The notes below the pieces were generated by a model. That model had not been told where the DNA came from. It worked only from the letters and a program-made list of their open reading frames with translations, and did not search any database. The position numbers and the translations under genes were made by a program. 64,000 nucleotides of DNA from an uncultured Bacteroidales bacterium (GTDB lineage Bacteria; Bacteroidota; Bacteroidia; Bacteroidales; Muribaculaceae), in NCBI GenBank assembly GCA_949123685.1, contig CASBHZ010000002.1, forward strand, positions 1-64,000, in the 5' to 3' direction. Each line of letters opens with the position of its first letter. Position 1 is the stretch's first letter. Positions 53,803 through 62,648 of this stretch are shown here, one piece after another.

Positions 53803-54062
53803 AACTTCCGGTTTATAGAGTTTTAAACAATTAAGTATGACATCGAAATTATTTAATGTATTGATTAGTCAATGCATCTTTTTGCGTCTTTCCGGTGATT
53901 TAAGTGAGTTCCATCAGTCACAATGCACGCATTGCTCCTTCCCGAACTCTCATAAATCCCTCGAAAATCCGCTAAAAATATGCATTAACTAATTTGCGAG
54001 TCATACTTAAGCAGTAAAATCCAAAATAGTTACTATTAATAATAACAATCAACCTCAAGAAT

Positions 54063-55022
54063 ATGTGGAAATTTAAACCAATTTTAAAAACAACAATCTG
54101 GGGAGGCGACCGCATCGCTCCTTTCAAGAGAATTGAATGTAATCAAGAGAACGTAGGCGAAAGCTGGGAACTTTCAGTTGTTGAAGGTGATGAATCAATA
54201 GTTGCAGAAGGTCCGGATGCAGGAACAACCCTGCCTGAACTTATCGACCGTTACGGTGCAACACTCATGGGACACCGTAATTATGAAAGATTCGGCAACC
54301 ACTTTCCTCTGCTTATAAAATTTATAGATGCCCGCGAAGACCTTTCCGTGCAGGTGCATCCCGATGACACTATGGCTCAGAAATATGGAATGCAGAACGG
54401 AAAGACGGAAATGTGGTTCGTACTTGAAGCTGACGACAATGCCAAACTCGCAAACGGATTCCATAATTCAATTGACCCTGCTGCCTATGAAGGTCTCGTA
54501 GAAAGCGGCGAAATAGAAAATGTGCTCAATTTTGTTGACATAAAGCCCGGTGACACATATTTTATTCCTGCCGGACGCGTGCATGCCATCGGCAAAGGGG
54601 CTTTTGTTGCTGAAATCCAACAAACGTCAGACGCTACATATCGTCTTTATGATTATCATCGTAAAGATAAAGACGGCAACGAACGCGAACTGCATACAGA
54701 ATTGGCAAAGGAAGCTGTAAATTTCAACGACACAGACGGTGATCCGGTGAAGTATAACGCTCAGGTCAACGTACCGGTAAATTTGGTGAAATGCCCATAC
54801 TTCACTACCAACCTGCTCACGTTAGAACATGAACTGATGCGTGACTATCGTGAAAACGATTCTTTCGTAGCGCTGATAGTCACAGACGGAGAAGCTGAAA
54901 TCCGAAGCGACGAAGGTTCGGTCCTTGTTCACCAAGGAGAAACCCTGCTCATACCCGCCTCCGCAAAAGGAGTGTCAATACACCCTCAGGGTAAAGTCTC
55001 TCTCCTTGAAACATATGTCTAA
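54063..55022 (+). CDS. manA: Mannose-6-phosphate isomerase, class I
   Basis: This 319-residue cupin-type zinc enzyme interconverts mannose-6-phosphate and fructose-6-phosphate. Characteristic blocks are KTTIWGGDRIAPFKR, ENVGESWELSVVEGDES, FPLLIKFIDAREDLSVQVHPDDTMAQ (zinc-binding and active-site Gln/His), GKTEMWFVLEAD and the catalytic YFIPAGRVHAIGKGAFVAEIQQTSDATYRLYDYHR. It is of the short Firmicutes/Bacteroidetes type. It feeds GDP-mannose/GDP-fucose synthesis or mannose catabolism. It stands alone, followed by a terminator. Confidence 0.96.
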   Translation: MWKFKPILKTTIWGGDRIAPFKRIECNQENVGESWELSVVEGDESIVAEGPDAGTTLPELIDRYGATLMGHRNYERFGNHFPLLIKFIDAREDLSVQVHPDDTMAQKYGMQNGKTEMWFVLEADDNAKLANGFHNSIDPAAYEGLVESGEIENVLNFVDIKPGDTYFIPAGRVHAIGKGAFVAEIQQTSDATYRLYDYHRKDKDGNERELHTELAKEAVNFNDTDGDPVKYNAQVNVPVNLVKCPYFTTNLLTLEHELMRDYRENDSFVALIVTDGEAEIRSDEGSVLVHQGETLLIPASAKGVSIHPQGKVSLLETYV

Positions 55023-55065
55023 AAATCATTTAAAGGAAACACACTAAACTGTTAAAAAATAATCA

Positions 55066-55095
55066 AGCCCGCCTTCCCAACCCAGAAGGCGGGCT
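55066..55095 (+). terminator. Rho-independent terminator after manA
   Basis: A perfect 11-bp stem (AGCCCGCCTTC with GAAGGCGGGCT) has an 8-nt loop and is followed by an AT-rich ATATATT, about 43 bp after the stop codon. Confidence 0.85.
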
Positions 55096-55217
55096 ATATA
55101 TTACACGTTGATCTGTATTAATTTACATTAAAATTTTCATTACGTAATATTTTTTAATAAATATTTGCACAAACCGAAATTTGTGTATAAATTTACCGCA
55201 AAATACCATTGCATCCA

Positions 55218-55294
55218 TTAAATGCAACAGATTACGAAGCTGTCTTAATTTTGAAATCCATACTTAAATGCAACTCTTTCTGAAGCTGCCTTAA
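55218..55294 (+). promoter_or_regulatory. Imperfect 31-bp direct repeat and -7 promoter element upstream of locus 2
   Basis: Two 31-base units (55218-55248 and 55264-55294) share TTAAATGCAAC, then seven variable bases, GAAGCTG, one variable base and CTTAA; the period is 46 bp. An exact TAnnTTTG match (TAATTTTG, 55246-55253) overlaps the end of the first unit, 124 bases before the phosphoesterase start. This looks like a pair of regulator-binding sites at the locus 2 promoter. The rest of the 354-bp gap (55023-55376) holds the manA terminator and an AT-rich stretch. Confidence 0.55.
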
Positions 55295-55376
55295 CATGAG
55301 GAACTCATTTCAACCTTGGGACAACATACAATAGAACTACATTAATCCACAACATTAGACTAACTAAAGAATAGCC

Positions 55377-57361
55377 ATGATTCAAAAAATCAACAACTAC
55401 CTTAAAGTAGTGCTTATAGCGGCACTCCTTTCTCCATTTATTGTCAGCTGTAAAGATGACAACCCGGACAATGGAGGGAACTCAATTACAGATGAATACA
55501 TAGTTATCATCCCTGAAAATGTTGACCTCATAATGGGGGGGGTATAACTATCTCACAACAAGGAGGTTACATAACAACCTCTGAAAAAATATACCTTGAA
55601 ACCAACGGCAAGTTCACACCTTGCAATATAACGGAAGCTTCCGACGAGCATTTCACATTTGCTGTTCCAAATAACATAGAGAGCGGCACCTACACCCTTC
55701 ACGTAACCAAAAACGGCAAACGCACTCTGCTCGGACAAATAAAGATAACAATCGTAGCGCACCAGATACCGATACCCGAGGGAGCTACGGTATACGGCAT
55801 CATTGAGACTGAAGACGGCGAGCCTGTGGCAAATGTAGTTGTCAGCGACGGGGAAAACTGCACAGTAACAAATTCCGACGGCATCTACGGCATTGCATCA
55901 GAAAAGAACCAAGGATATGTCTTCATGTCCGTTCCATCCGGATATGAACCCCTTACAGAAGGTGTCTTCCCTAAAATGTATCAAAAAACGGTATTATCCA
56001 AAGGCATACCGGAAAATATATCTTTCAAACTCAAGAAAACGGAGGGACAAGACAATTTCAAAATCCTTTATATGGGCGACAAACATCTTGCCAACCGTTC
56101 GCAAGACATCCTCCAATACAAGAAATTCCTTGCCGACGTTACTGCATACAAAGGAAACCATTCTTCCGAGAAGATATATGCCATCACCCTCGGAGACCTC
56201 ACTTGGGACCAATATTGGAAAAATGGTTATGAACTTCCAAACTATGTAAAAACAATAAATGAGAACTTGAAAGACATGATTGTCTATAACGTTATCGGCA
56301 ATCATGATCACGACCCAAAATCCATTGGCAGCAACAAGTCTGCCACCAATCCCATGCTTACTCATGTGGCACCGGCATGGTATTCATTCAATATCGGACA
56401 GGCACACTTTGTCGTAATCGACAATATAGACTGTATTGCATACGATGGAGTTCAAGACCGCCCCTACACTCAGAATGTCTACGAACCCCAAATAGAATGG
56501 CTTAAGAAAGATCTTAGCTATATCGACAAATCCACTCCGGTATATGTCATGACTCATGGCTCGCTCTTCTCTTACAATACATCAAATCCCAAAGCTTATA
56601 ACCTGCGTGCCAACACAGGTTCGGACAAACTTATAGAAGCCTGCACGGGATATGAAGTGCATTTCGTGAACGGTCACCTTCATCAGCAACACACCATGTT
56701 ACCGACAGACTCCCCCGCGAATGGCTACAGCCATCCGGTATATGAACATAACATACCTGCAGTCTGTGCCGACTGGTGGTATTCAGGATATTACACCCCC
56801 GGATGCCACATTACCACTGACGGTGTCCCGGCAGGATATGCAATATTCGAATTTTCCGGTAAGAACATGAAATGGGGATACAAAGGAACGGGAATGGACG
56901 AAAAAATACAGTTCCGCGCTTACGACCTCAACAATGTGGATTTCAGCAATGTGACATGGAAGAACCTTAAAGATTCCAAAGTTATCGCGGAATTTAATAA
57001 ACGATATGTCACTCCTTATGCCGACGGGAAGCGAAAGAATCAGGTGCTTATAAACGTGTGGAACTGGAACAACGACTGCACGATTGAAGTCAAGACCGTA
57101 AATGGAGAAACACTTGCTACCAAGCAGGTGCGCGAATATGATCCCCTTTCCATAGCAGCACTCTCCGTGCCGTATTGGGACAGAGACGCCCTTACAAGCA
57201 TTCCGGGCACCGGAACAACCTTGCGCTACCATTTCTTCCAAGTTCAATGCAACGACGCAGACATCGACCTTGAAATAACAGTGACCGATAAATTCGGCAA
57301 CACCTACAAAGAGAAAATGGAACGTCCAAGACCGTTCTCAACAGAAGAGTATAAGTTTTAG
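55377..57361 (+). pseudogene. Calcineurin-like phosphoesterase lipoprotein, locus 2, frameshifted at a G8 run (possibly phase-variable)
   Basis: This is the locus 2 counterpart of the phosphoesterase at 45259. The ATG at 55377 opens a lipoprotein signal (lipobox FIVSC, Cys25), but after EYIVIIPENVDLIMGG the frame ends at TAA 55545-55547, just past eight G (55535-55542). The next frame is open from the G run to 57361 and continues the homology (ITISQQGGYITTSEKIYLET... ATVYGIIETEDGEPVANVVVSDG) through an intact phosphoesterase domain: MGDKHLANR, LGDLTWDQ, GNHDHD, THGSLF and NGHLHQQ. A length of six or nine G, or a -1 slip in translation, would restore a full lipoprotein. In this clone state it is OFF or poorly made. 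No other damage is visible. Confidence 0.85.
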
Positions 57362-57458
57362 GTTTTAGGCGTTAGGTTTTAGGCGTTAGAACTTATACTC
57401 GGCAAAACTACCACCTAAAGCCTACCACCTAAAGCCTAACGCCTAACGCCTAAGACCT
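57359..57458 (+). repeat. TTAGGNN heptamer array between phosphoesterase and susC, locus 2
   Basis: The phosphoesterase stop codon TAG is the first part of the array (TTTTAGGTTTTAGGCG). Plus-strand heptamers are followed, after about 25 bases, by their inverted copies (ACCTAAAGCCTA, ACGCCTAACGCC), so a long hairpin can form. It occupies the same position as the array in locus 1. Confidence 0.85.
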
Positions 57459-57521
57459 GAAAACTCCACAATACAATCCTACAATCTAAATCAACTATTA
57501 TTCACAACTAATACCTACCTT

Positions 57522-60500
57522 ATGAAACAAGTCAGCAGACTAATTCTACTTCTTGTTGCATTTCTGACGGGCATACCCGCCTGGGCTGCAACAAGACAAG
57601 TGACGGGTACTGTCACCGACGAAACCGGAGAGCCCCTCGTCGGAGCCAGCGTAATGCTGGTCAATTCCCGCACCGGATGTATGGCAGACATCGACGGCAA
57701 TTTCTCCCTTCAGGTGCCCGAAGGTCCGGCATCCCTGAAAATAGCCCTTATCGGCTACCAGCAACAGACTGTCAAGGTTGCCGCCAACCAGACAGTTGTC
57801 AATGTCAAAATGAAAGAAGACACCCAAACCCTCGAGGAGACCGTGGTTATCGGTTACGGTACGCAGAAAAAAGTAAATCTCACCGGTGCCGTAGCCGCTA
57901 TAGAGGGCAAGAGCCTTGAAGGACGTCCGGTAAGCAACGTGTCCTCAATGCTTCAGGGAGCCGTAGCCGGTCTGAACGTAACGTCAAGTTCCGGGAAACC
58001 GGGGTCTTCAGCCACTTTGAATATACGAGGACGCACTTCAATCAATAATGCAAGTCCTCTTGTGCTGATAGATGGTGCGATAGGAGAAATAGATCAAGTT
58101 GATCCTAACGACGTAGCATCCATCTCTGTAATTAAAGACGCATCTGCCGCAGCAGTTTACGGAGCACGCGCAGCATTCGGCGTTATCCTCGTCACAACTA
58201 AAGGGGGATCAGAAAATGATGGAAAAGCCACTGTGCGTTACAACGGTCGGTTCGGATGGGAAGAAACGACTCAATGTACTGACTTTGAAACAAGTGGCTA
58301 TTGGCACCTTCGCATGCTTGAAGAGTTCCATTATGGACAGACCAAGTCTTACCTTCTCCCCAATTATACAGACAAAGATTATATGGAACTTCTCGCCCGT
58401 GTTAATGACAAAACCGAAAATCCGGATCGTCCATGGACCGTAGTCGAAGAAATAAATGGCAGAAAACAATGGAAATACTATGCCAATACAGACTGGTGGA
58501 ACGAACTATGGAAAAGACAACGTTTCCTCACACAGCACAACGTTTCACTATCCGGCGGTTCAAAAACGGTACGCTACTTTGTTTCGGGCGGTTACAAACA
58601 CAATGACGGTATTGCCAAGTTTAACAACGACAAATATAACCAATACACTCTCAGAAGTCGTGTAAACTTCAACATAAACAAATATGCAGACTTTGAACAG
58701 AACGTTGCATATTTCGGCTCAAGCTATAATTATCAAGGTGACGGTTCAATGGAAAATACGCTTGCTTTCTCAGGAGAGAGTGCATTGCCTTTATTCCCAT
58801 TGACAAATCCTGATGGTTCATATATTTATGAGAACCCTTATACTTCCTATAAGCCTGCCAACGGACGCGCAATAATGATGATGCAAGGTATTCATCCAGG
58901 TGAAACCAGGAAGAATAATATAACCACAACATCACGCATCAATATAAAGCCTATCAAGCAGCTCACGTTATCTGCAGATTTCACTTACAGATTCTATCAG
59001 AATCGCAGCAATTCACGTTCAAATGCTATCCCCTACCGCGTATATCCTGAAGAGGATATGAAAACATACAGTTCCGGTGCAGGGCAGGACGACTTCAAAG
59101 AATCTGTAGCAACCTACAATTATTATTCAGCCAATGCATTGGCAACCTACAAAGACACTTTTAATGATGCGCATAACTTAACTGTTGTGGCAGGTTATAA
59201 TTATGAAAACCGTAATTATAAAACATATTCGACTTACGTGCAAAACTTGGGAAATCCCGAGCTCAATGACATAGGACTTGCTCCAAGCATGGAGGGAGCA
59301 AAAGTTACCGGTGGACAGACAGACTATTTCCTCCAAGGTATTTTCGGACGCATCAACTATGATTACTTAGGAAAATATCTTGTTGAGATATCCGGACGTT
59401 ACGATGGCACTTCGCGCTTTGCAAAAGGTCACAGGTGGGGATGGTTTCCTTCCGGATCAATCGGATGGCGTTTTAGCCAAGAAAAATTCTTTGAAAGCCT
59501 TAATCCAATGTGGAGTAACGGTAAAATTCGTTTCTCATACGGAAGTCTCGGCAATCAAAACACCTCGGATCTATATACATTCCTCCGTAAAGTGTCAATA
59601 AGCACTTTTTCAGGAGACAACATATATACGTTTGACAATACCAACGTAGCCAAATATTCATCCGTAGGCATCCCTATCGCAGAAGACTTTACTTGGGAAA
59701 AGGCAAACCAATGGGATCTTGGCTTTGACTTAGGTTTCTTCAACAACCGGCTTAATGCAACAATAGACCTATACATCCGCGACACAAAAGACATGATCAC
59801 CGATGGTGTCGCACTCCCGGGTGTATATGGTGCAGATTCACCAAAAATGAACGCAGCAGACCTACGCACAAAAGGCTATGAAGTAAGTTTGGAATGGAAT
59901 GATGCTTTCACTCTGTTTGAAAATAAATTCAGCTATAACGTCGGCTTCAATATTTCCGAATATAGAAGCACAATAACCAAATATGACAATCCAAGCAAAT
60001 CATTTGCCAAAGACTATTATGAGGGAATGGAGTTTGGAGAAATATGGGGATTCAAGACAGATGGATTATTCCAAAGCAACGAAGAAGCTCAAAAATATGC
60101 ATCAGAAGTGGACCTTTCATATGTAGCCAAGAGCATGAGCGATGGTTGGCAGGCAGGAGACCTCAAATTCCTGGACATTGACGGCGATGGAATTATTGGA
60201 ATCGGAGATAATAATATCAATAATCCTGGAGACCGGGTAAAGCTGGGGAATAAGCTTCCGCGATTACAATATGGTTTCCGAGCCGGCTTCAATTATTATG
60301 GATTCGATGCAAACATCTTCTTCCAAGGAACCGGCAATACATATTGGTATCCTGAGTCGAGCAACATGCCATTCTGGGGATTTTTCTCTACATATGAGCG
60401 TTGCTCATATCTTCGCGGTGACTTCCGAGACTTATATTGGACAGAGGAAAATACTGATGCCTATTTCCCCCGTGCAAAATCAAAAGTTGCAAGCAGCGGG

Positions 60501-60791
60501 TATATGCAATATACCAACGACAGATATCTACAGAATATCCGCTACTTACGCCTTAAGAACCTCACACTTGGTTATACATTCCCGAAGAAATGGACAAAAG
60601 TTGCCGGCATAGACCGTCTTCGTTTATATTTCACTGCAGAAAATCTCGCATATTGGTCTCCATTAAAAGAAAACTGTAAGTATATTGATCCCGAAGCTGC
60701 ATTCATGCAGAATAAAGACAACGACCACTGGGACATGCTTTCATACCCTTGGCCTAAAACATTCACTTTTGGCATAGACCTTCAGTTTTAA
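57522..60791 (+). CDS. SusC/RagA-family TonB-dependent transporter, locus 2
   Basis: This complete 1089-residue protein has a signal peptide (about 1-23, PAWAA), a carboxypeptidase-regulatory-like domain (TVTDETGEPLVGASVML, MADIDGNFSLQVPEG), a TonB-box-like ETVVIGYGTQKKVNLTGAV, a plug (LNIRGRTS, VLIDGAIGEID, IKDASAAAVYGARAAFGVILVTTK) and a barrel ending TFGIDLQF. It is clearly paralogous to the SusC at 41873: N-terminal domains are near-identical, and the barrel shares YLGKYLVEISGRYDGTSRFA and GWRFS..KFFE blocks. Differences concentrate in the loop-rich first third of the barrel, which may change the ligand. It is followed by susD after 37 bp. Confidence 0.97.
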   Translation: MKQVSRLILLLVAFLTGIPAWAATRQVTGTVTDETGEPLVGASVMLVNSRTGCMADIDGNFSLQVPEGPASLKIALIGYQQQTVKVAANQTVVNVKMKEDTQTLEETVVIGYGTQKKVNLTGAVAAIEGKSLEGRPVSNVSSMLQGAVAGLNVTSSSGKPGSSATLNIRGRTSINNASPLVLIDGAIGEIDQVDPNDVASISVIKDASAAAVYGARAAFGVILVTTKGGSENDGKATVRYNGRFGWEETTQCTDFETSGYWHLRMLEEFHYGQTKSYLLPNYTDKDYMELLARVNDKTENPDRPWTVVEEINGRKQWKYYANTDWWNELWKRQRFLTQHNVSLSGGSKTVRYFVSGGYKHNDGIAKFNNDKYNQYTLRSRVNFNINKYADFEQNVAYFGSSYNYQGDGSMENTLAFSGESALPLFPLTNPDGSYIYENPYTSYKPANGRAIMMMQGIHPGETRKNNITTTSRINIKPIKQLTLSADFTYRFYQNRSNSRSNAIPYRVYPEEDMKTYSSGAGQDDFKESVATYNYYSANALATYKDTFNDAHNLTVVAGYNYENRNYKTYSTYVQNLGNPELNDIGLAPSMEGAKVTGGQTDYFLQGIFGRINYDYLGKYLVEISGRYDGTSRFAKGHRWGWFPSGSIGWRFSQEKFFESLNPMWSNGKIRFSYGSLGNQNTSDLYTFLRKVSISTFSGDNIYTFDNTNVAKYSSVGIPIAEDFTWEKANQWDLGFDLGFFNNRLNATIDLYIRDTKDMITDGVALPGVYGADSPKMNAADLRTKGYEVSLEWNDAFTLFENKFSYNVGFNISEYRSTITKYDNPSKSFAKDYYEGMEFGEIWGFKTDGLFQSNEEAQKYASEVDLSYVAKSMSDGWQAGDLKFLDIDGDGIIGIGDNNINNPGDRVKLGNKLPRLQYGFRAGFNYYGFDANIFFQGTGNTYWYPESSNMPFWGFFSTYERCSYLRGDFRDLYWTEENTDAYFPRAKSKVASSGYMQYTNDRYLQNIRYLRLKNLTLGYTFPKKWTKVAGIDRLRLYFTAENLAYWSPLKENCKYIDPEAAFMQNKDNDHWDMLSYPWPKTFTFGIDLQF

Positions 60792-60828
60792 TCATTTCGG
60801 TGTTCCAATCTAACATCTAATAAACAAA

Positions 60829-62613
60829 ATGAAAAAATATATTTTATTAATCGCAAGTATTGGACTTTTAGGACTTTCATCATGCGATGACACTCTTGAT
60901 GTCACTCCAAGAGATAAAGTCGGCATTGAGGAATATTTCCGAACTGCCACAGATTTGGAACTTTTCTCCAATACATTTTACAATAGTCTCCTTGATAAAA
61001 AACCATATTCATATCAAGATGATCACATTGTGAAACAAACATTGAGCAGCGAGCTCCTTTGCGGCTCATCAAGAACCGTTCCCGCCTCTGGTGGCGGATG
61101 GACATGGACAGTGCTCCGAAAGATCAACACTCTTCTTGAATATGCACCTAAAAATTGTAGCGACCCGGAGGCTGTTGAAACCTACACTGCCGTAGGACGA
61201 TTCTTCCGCGCACATTTTTATTTCGAGAAAGTAAAAAGGTTCGGAGATGTCCCTTGGATAGACAGACAACTGTTCTCCACTGACGAACAGCTCTACGCCG
61301 CACGTGATTCCCGTGAACTCGTAATGACAAAAATGATTGAAGATCTCGACTATGCTATTGAGAACCTTCCTTCAAATGAAACAGAAAAGAGTGCATATCG
61401 TGTAACAAAGGGCGCCGCTCTCGCACTCAAGTCACAGGTATGCCTTTTCGAAGGAACATTCCGAAAATACCATGGTATAAGTCTCGAAGGACATAATTAC
61501 GAATGGTACCTTCGCCAATGCGTTGACGCAAGCGAGAAGCTGATGAGCGGAAAGTATGGCAAATATTCCTTATATAGCACTAACAAACCCACGCAAGACT
61601 ATCGTGACCTTTTCATATTCGATAAGGCATCTGACACAAAAAATGAATTTATACTTGCAGTCGCCTATAACGTAGGTCTGTCAATATTCCACAATGCAAG
61701 CGCATATTGCGTTCTTGACAACCAAGGCAAACCGGCAGCAACTCGAAAGCTAATCTCCTCTTACTTGATGAAAGACGGTTCTCGCTTCACAGACAAGATT
61801 GGTTGGGAAACAATGGCATTTAATGAAGAAATGAAAGATCGGGACCCTCGTCTCGCACAGTCAATACGAAGCACGAATTACATACGTGTTGGCGAAAAAA
61901 ATGTTGAAGGTGCGAACCTGTTGGTTTCATCTACCGGCTATCAGCCCATAAAATACGTTACTCAGAAAGTTTATCAAAACAATGAAGTTGACCGTTCAGG
62001 ACGCTCTTACAATGACATGCCTGTGTATCGTTATGCCGAAGTGCTCCTTAATTTTGCTGAAGCAAAGGCAGAACTTGGAGAACTTACACAACCGGATCTT
62101 GACAAAAGTATCAACCTTATCCGCAAACGCGCCGGAATGCCAGACATGAAGACCGGCAACAGTGTCGATCCTTTCCTCGTAAGTAAAGATTACGGTTACC
62201 ACAACTGCAACAACGGAGACATTCTCGAAATACGTCGAGAACGAGGCATAGAATTATTCATGGAGCACCGTCGTTACTACGACCTTATGAGGTGGAAAGA
62301 GGGTGAATGTATTGACCAGCCAATATATGGTATATATATAAATGGCGAAGGAGGAATAGATTTCACCGGGGATGGTAAAGAAGACGTAGTGTTCTATGCC
62401 AATGGCGGAACAAAACCAACTGCAGGAAGTGGAGTGCAAACTTATGAAATCGGTAAAGACATAATGTTGTCTCAAGATTCCAAAGGATATTCTTGTAACC
62501 ATCACACTCAGGATCGCAAGCCGTTTAACGAAGGTCGTGATTACCTATATCCGATTCCAATCAATGAATTGAGCCTTAATCCGAACCTCGTTCAGAACCC
62601 TGGATGGAAATAA
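60829..62613 (+). CDS. SusD/RagB-family lipoprotein, locus 2
   Basis: This 594-residue lipoprotein (lipobox GLSSC, Cys19) has the SusD TPR region (AVGRFFRAHFYFEKVKRFGDVPW), the C-terminal YRYAEVLLNFAEAKAELGEL, LEIRRERGIELFMEHRRYYDLMRWK and the final YLYPIPINELSLNPNLVQNPGW. It is the paralogue of the SusD at 40010, with an almost parallel block order. It should capture the locus 2 ligand for the adjacent SusC. The spacing to the next gene is 35 bp. Confidence 0.96.
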   Translation: MKKYILLIASIGLLGLSSCDDTLDVTPRDKVGIEEYFRTATDLELFSNTFYNSLLDKKPYSYQDDHIVKQTLSSELLCGSSRTVPASGGGWTWTVLRKINTLLEYAPKNCSDPEAVETYTAVGRFFRAHFYFEKVKRFGDVPWIDRQLFSTDEQLYAARDSRELVMTKMIEDLDYAIENLPSNETEKSAYRVTKGAALALKSQVCLFEGTFRKYHGISLEGHNYEWYLRQCVDASEKLMSGKYGKYSLYSTNKPTQDYRDLFIFDKASDTKNEFILAVAYNVGLSIFHNASAYCVLDNQGKPAATRKLISSYLMKDGSRFTDKIGWETMAFNEEMKDRDPRLAQSIRSTNYIRVGEKNVEGANLLVSSTGYQPIKYVTQKVYQNNEVDRSGRSYNDMPVYRYAEVLLNFAEAKAELGELTQPDLDKSINLIRKRAGMPDMKTGNSVDPFLVSKDYGYHNCNNGDILEIRRERGIELFMEHRRYYDLMRWKEGECIDQPIYGIYINGEGGIDFTGDGKEDVVFYANGGTKPTAGSGVQTYEIGKDIMLSQDSKGYSCNHHTQDRKPFNEGRDYLYPIPINELSLNPNLVQNPGWK

Positions 62614-62648
62614 GAAATTACTGATTTTATCAATACTAATTAGTAAAT

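Noticed and set aside
55826..57361. Treating the downstream part of the locus 2 phosphoesterase as an independent gene starting at GTG 55826.
   Set aside because: The same frame is open and homologous to the paralogue back to the G run at 55535, and there is no ribosome-binding site or signal peptide at 55826.
18043..57458. TTAGGC-rich arrays resemble nematode telomere repeats.
   Set aside because: The arrays are short, internal, degenerate and next to bacterial stop codons; the likeness to TTAGGC is chance composition.
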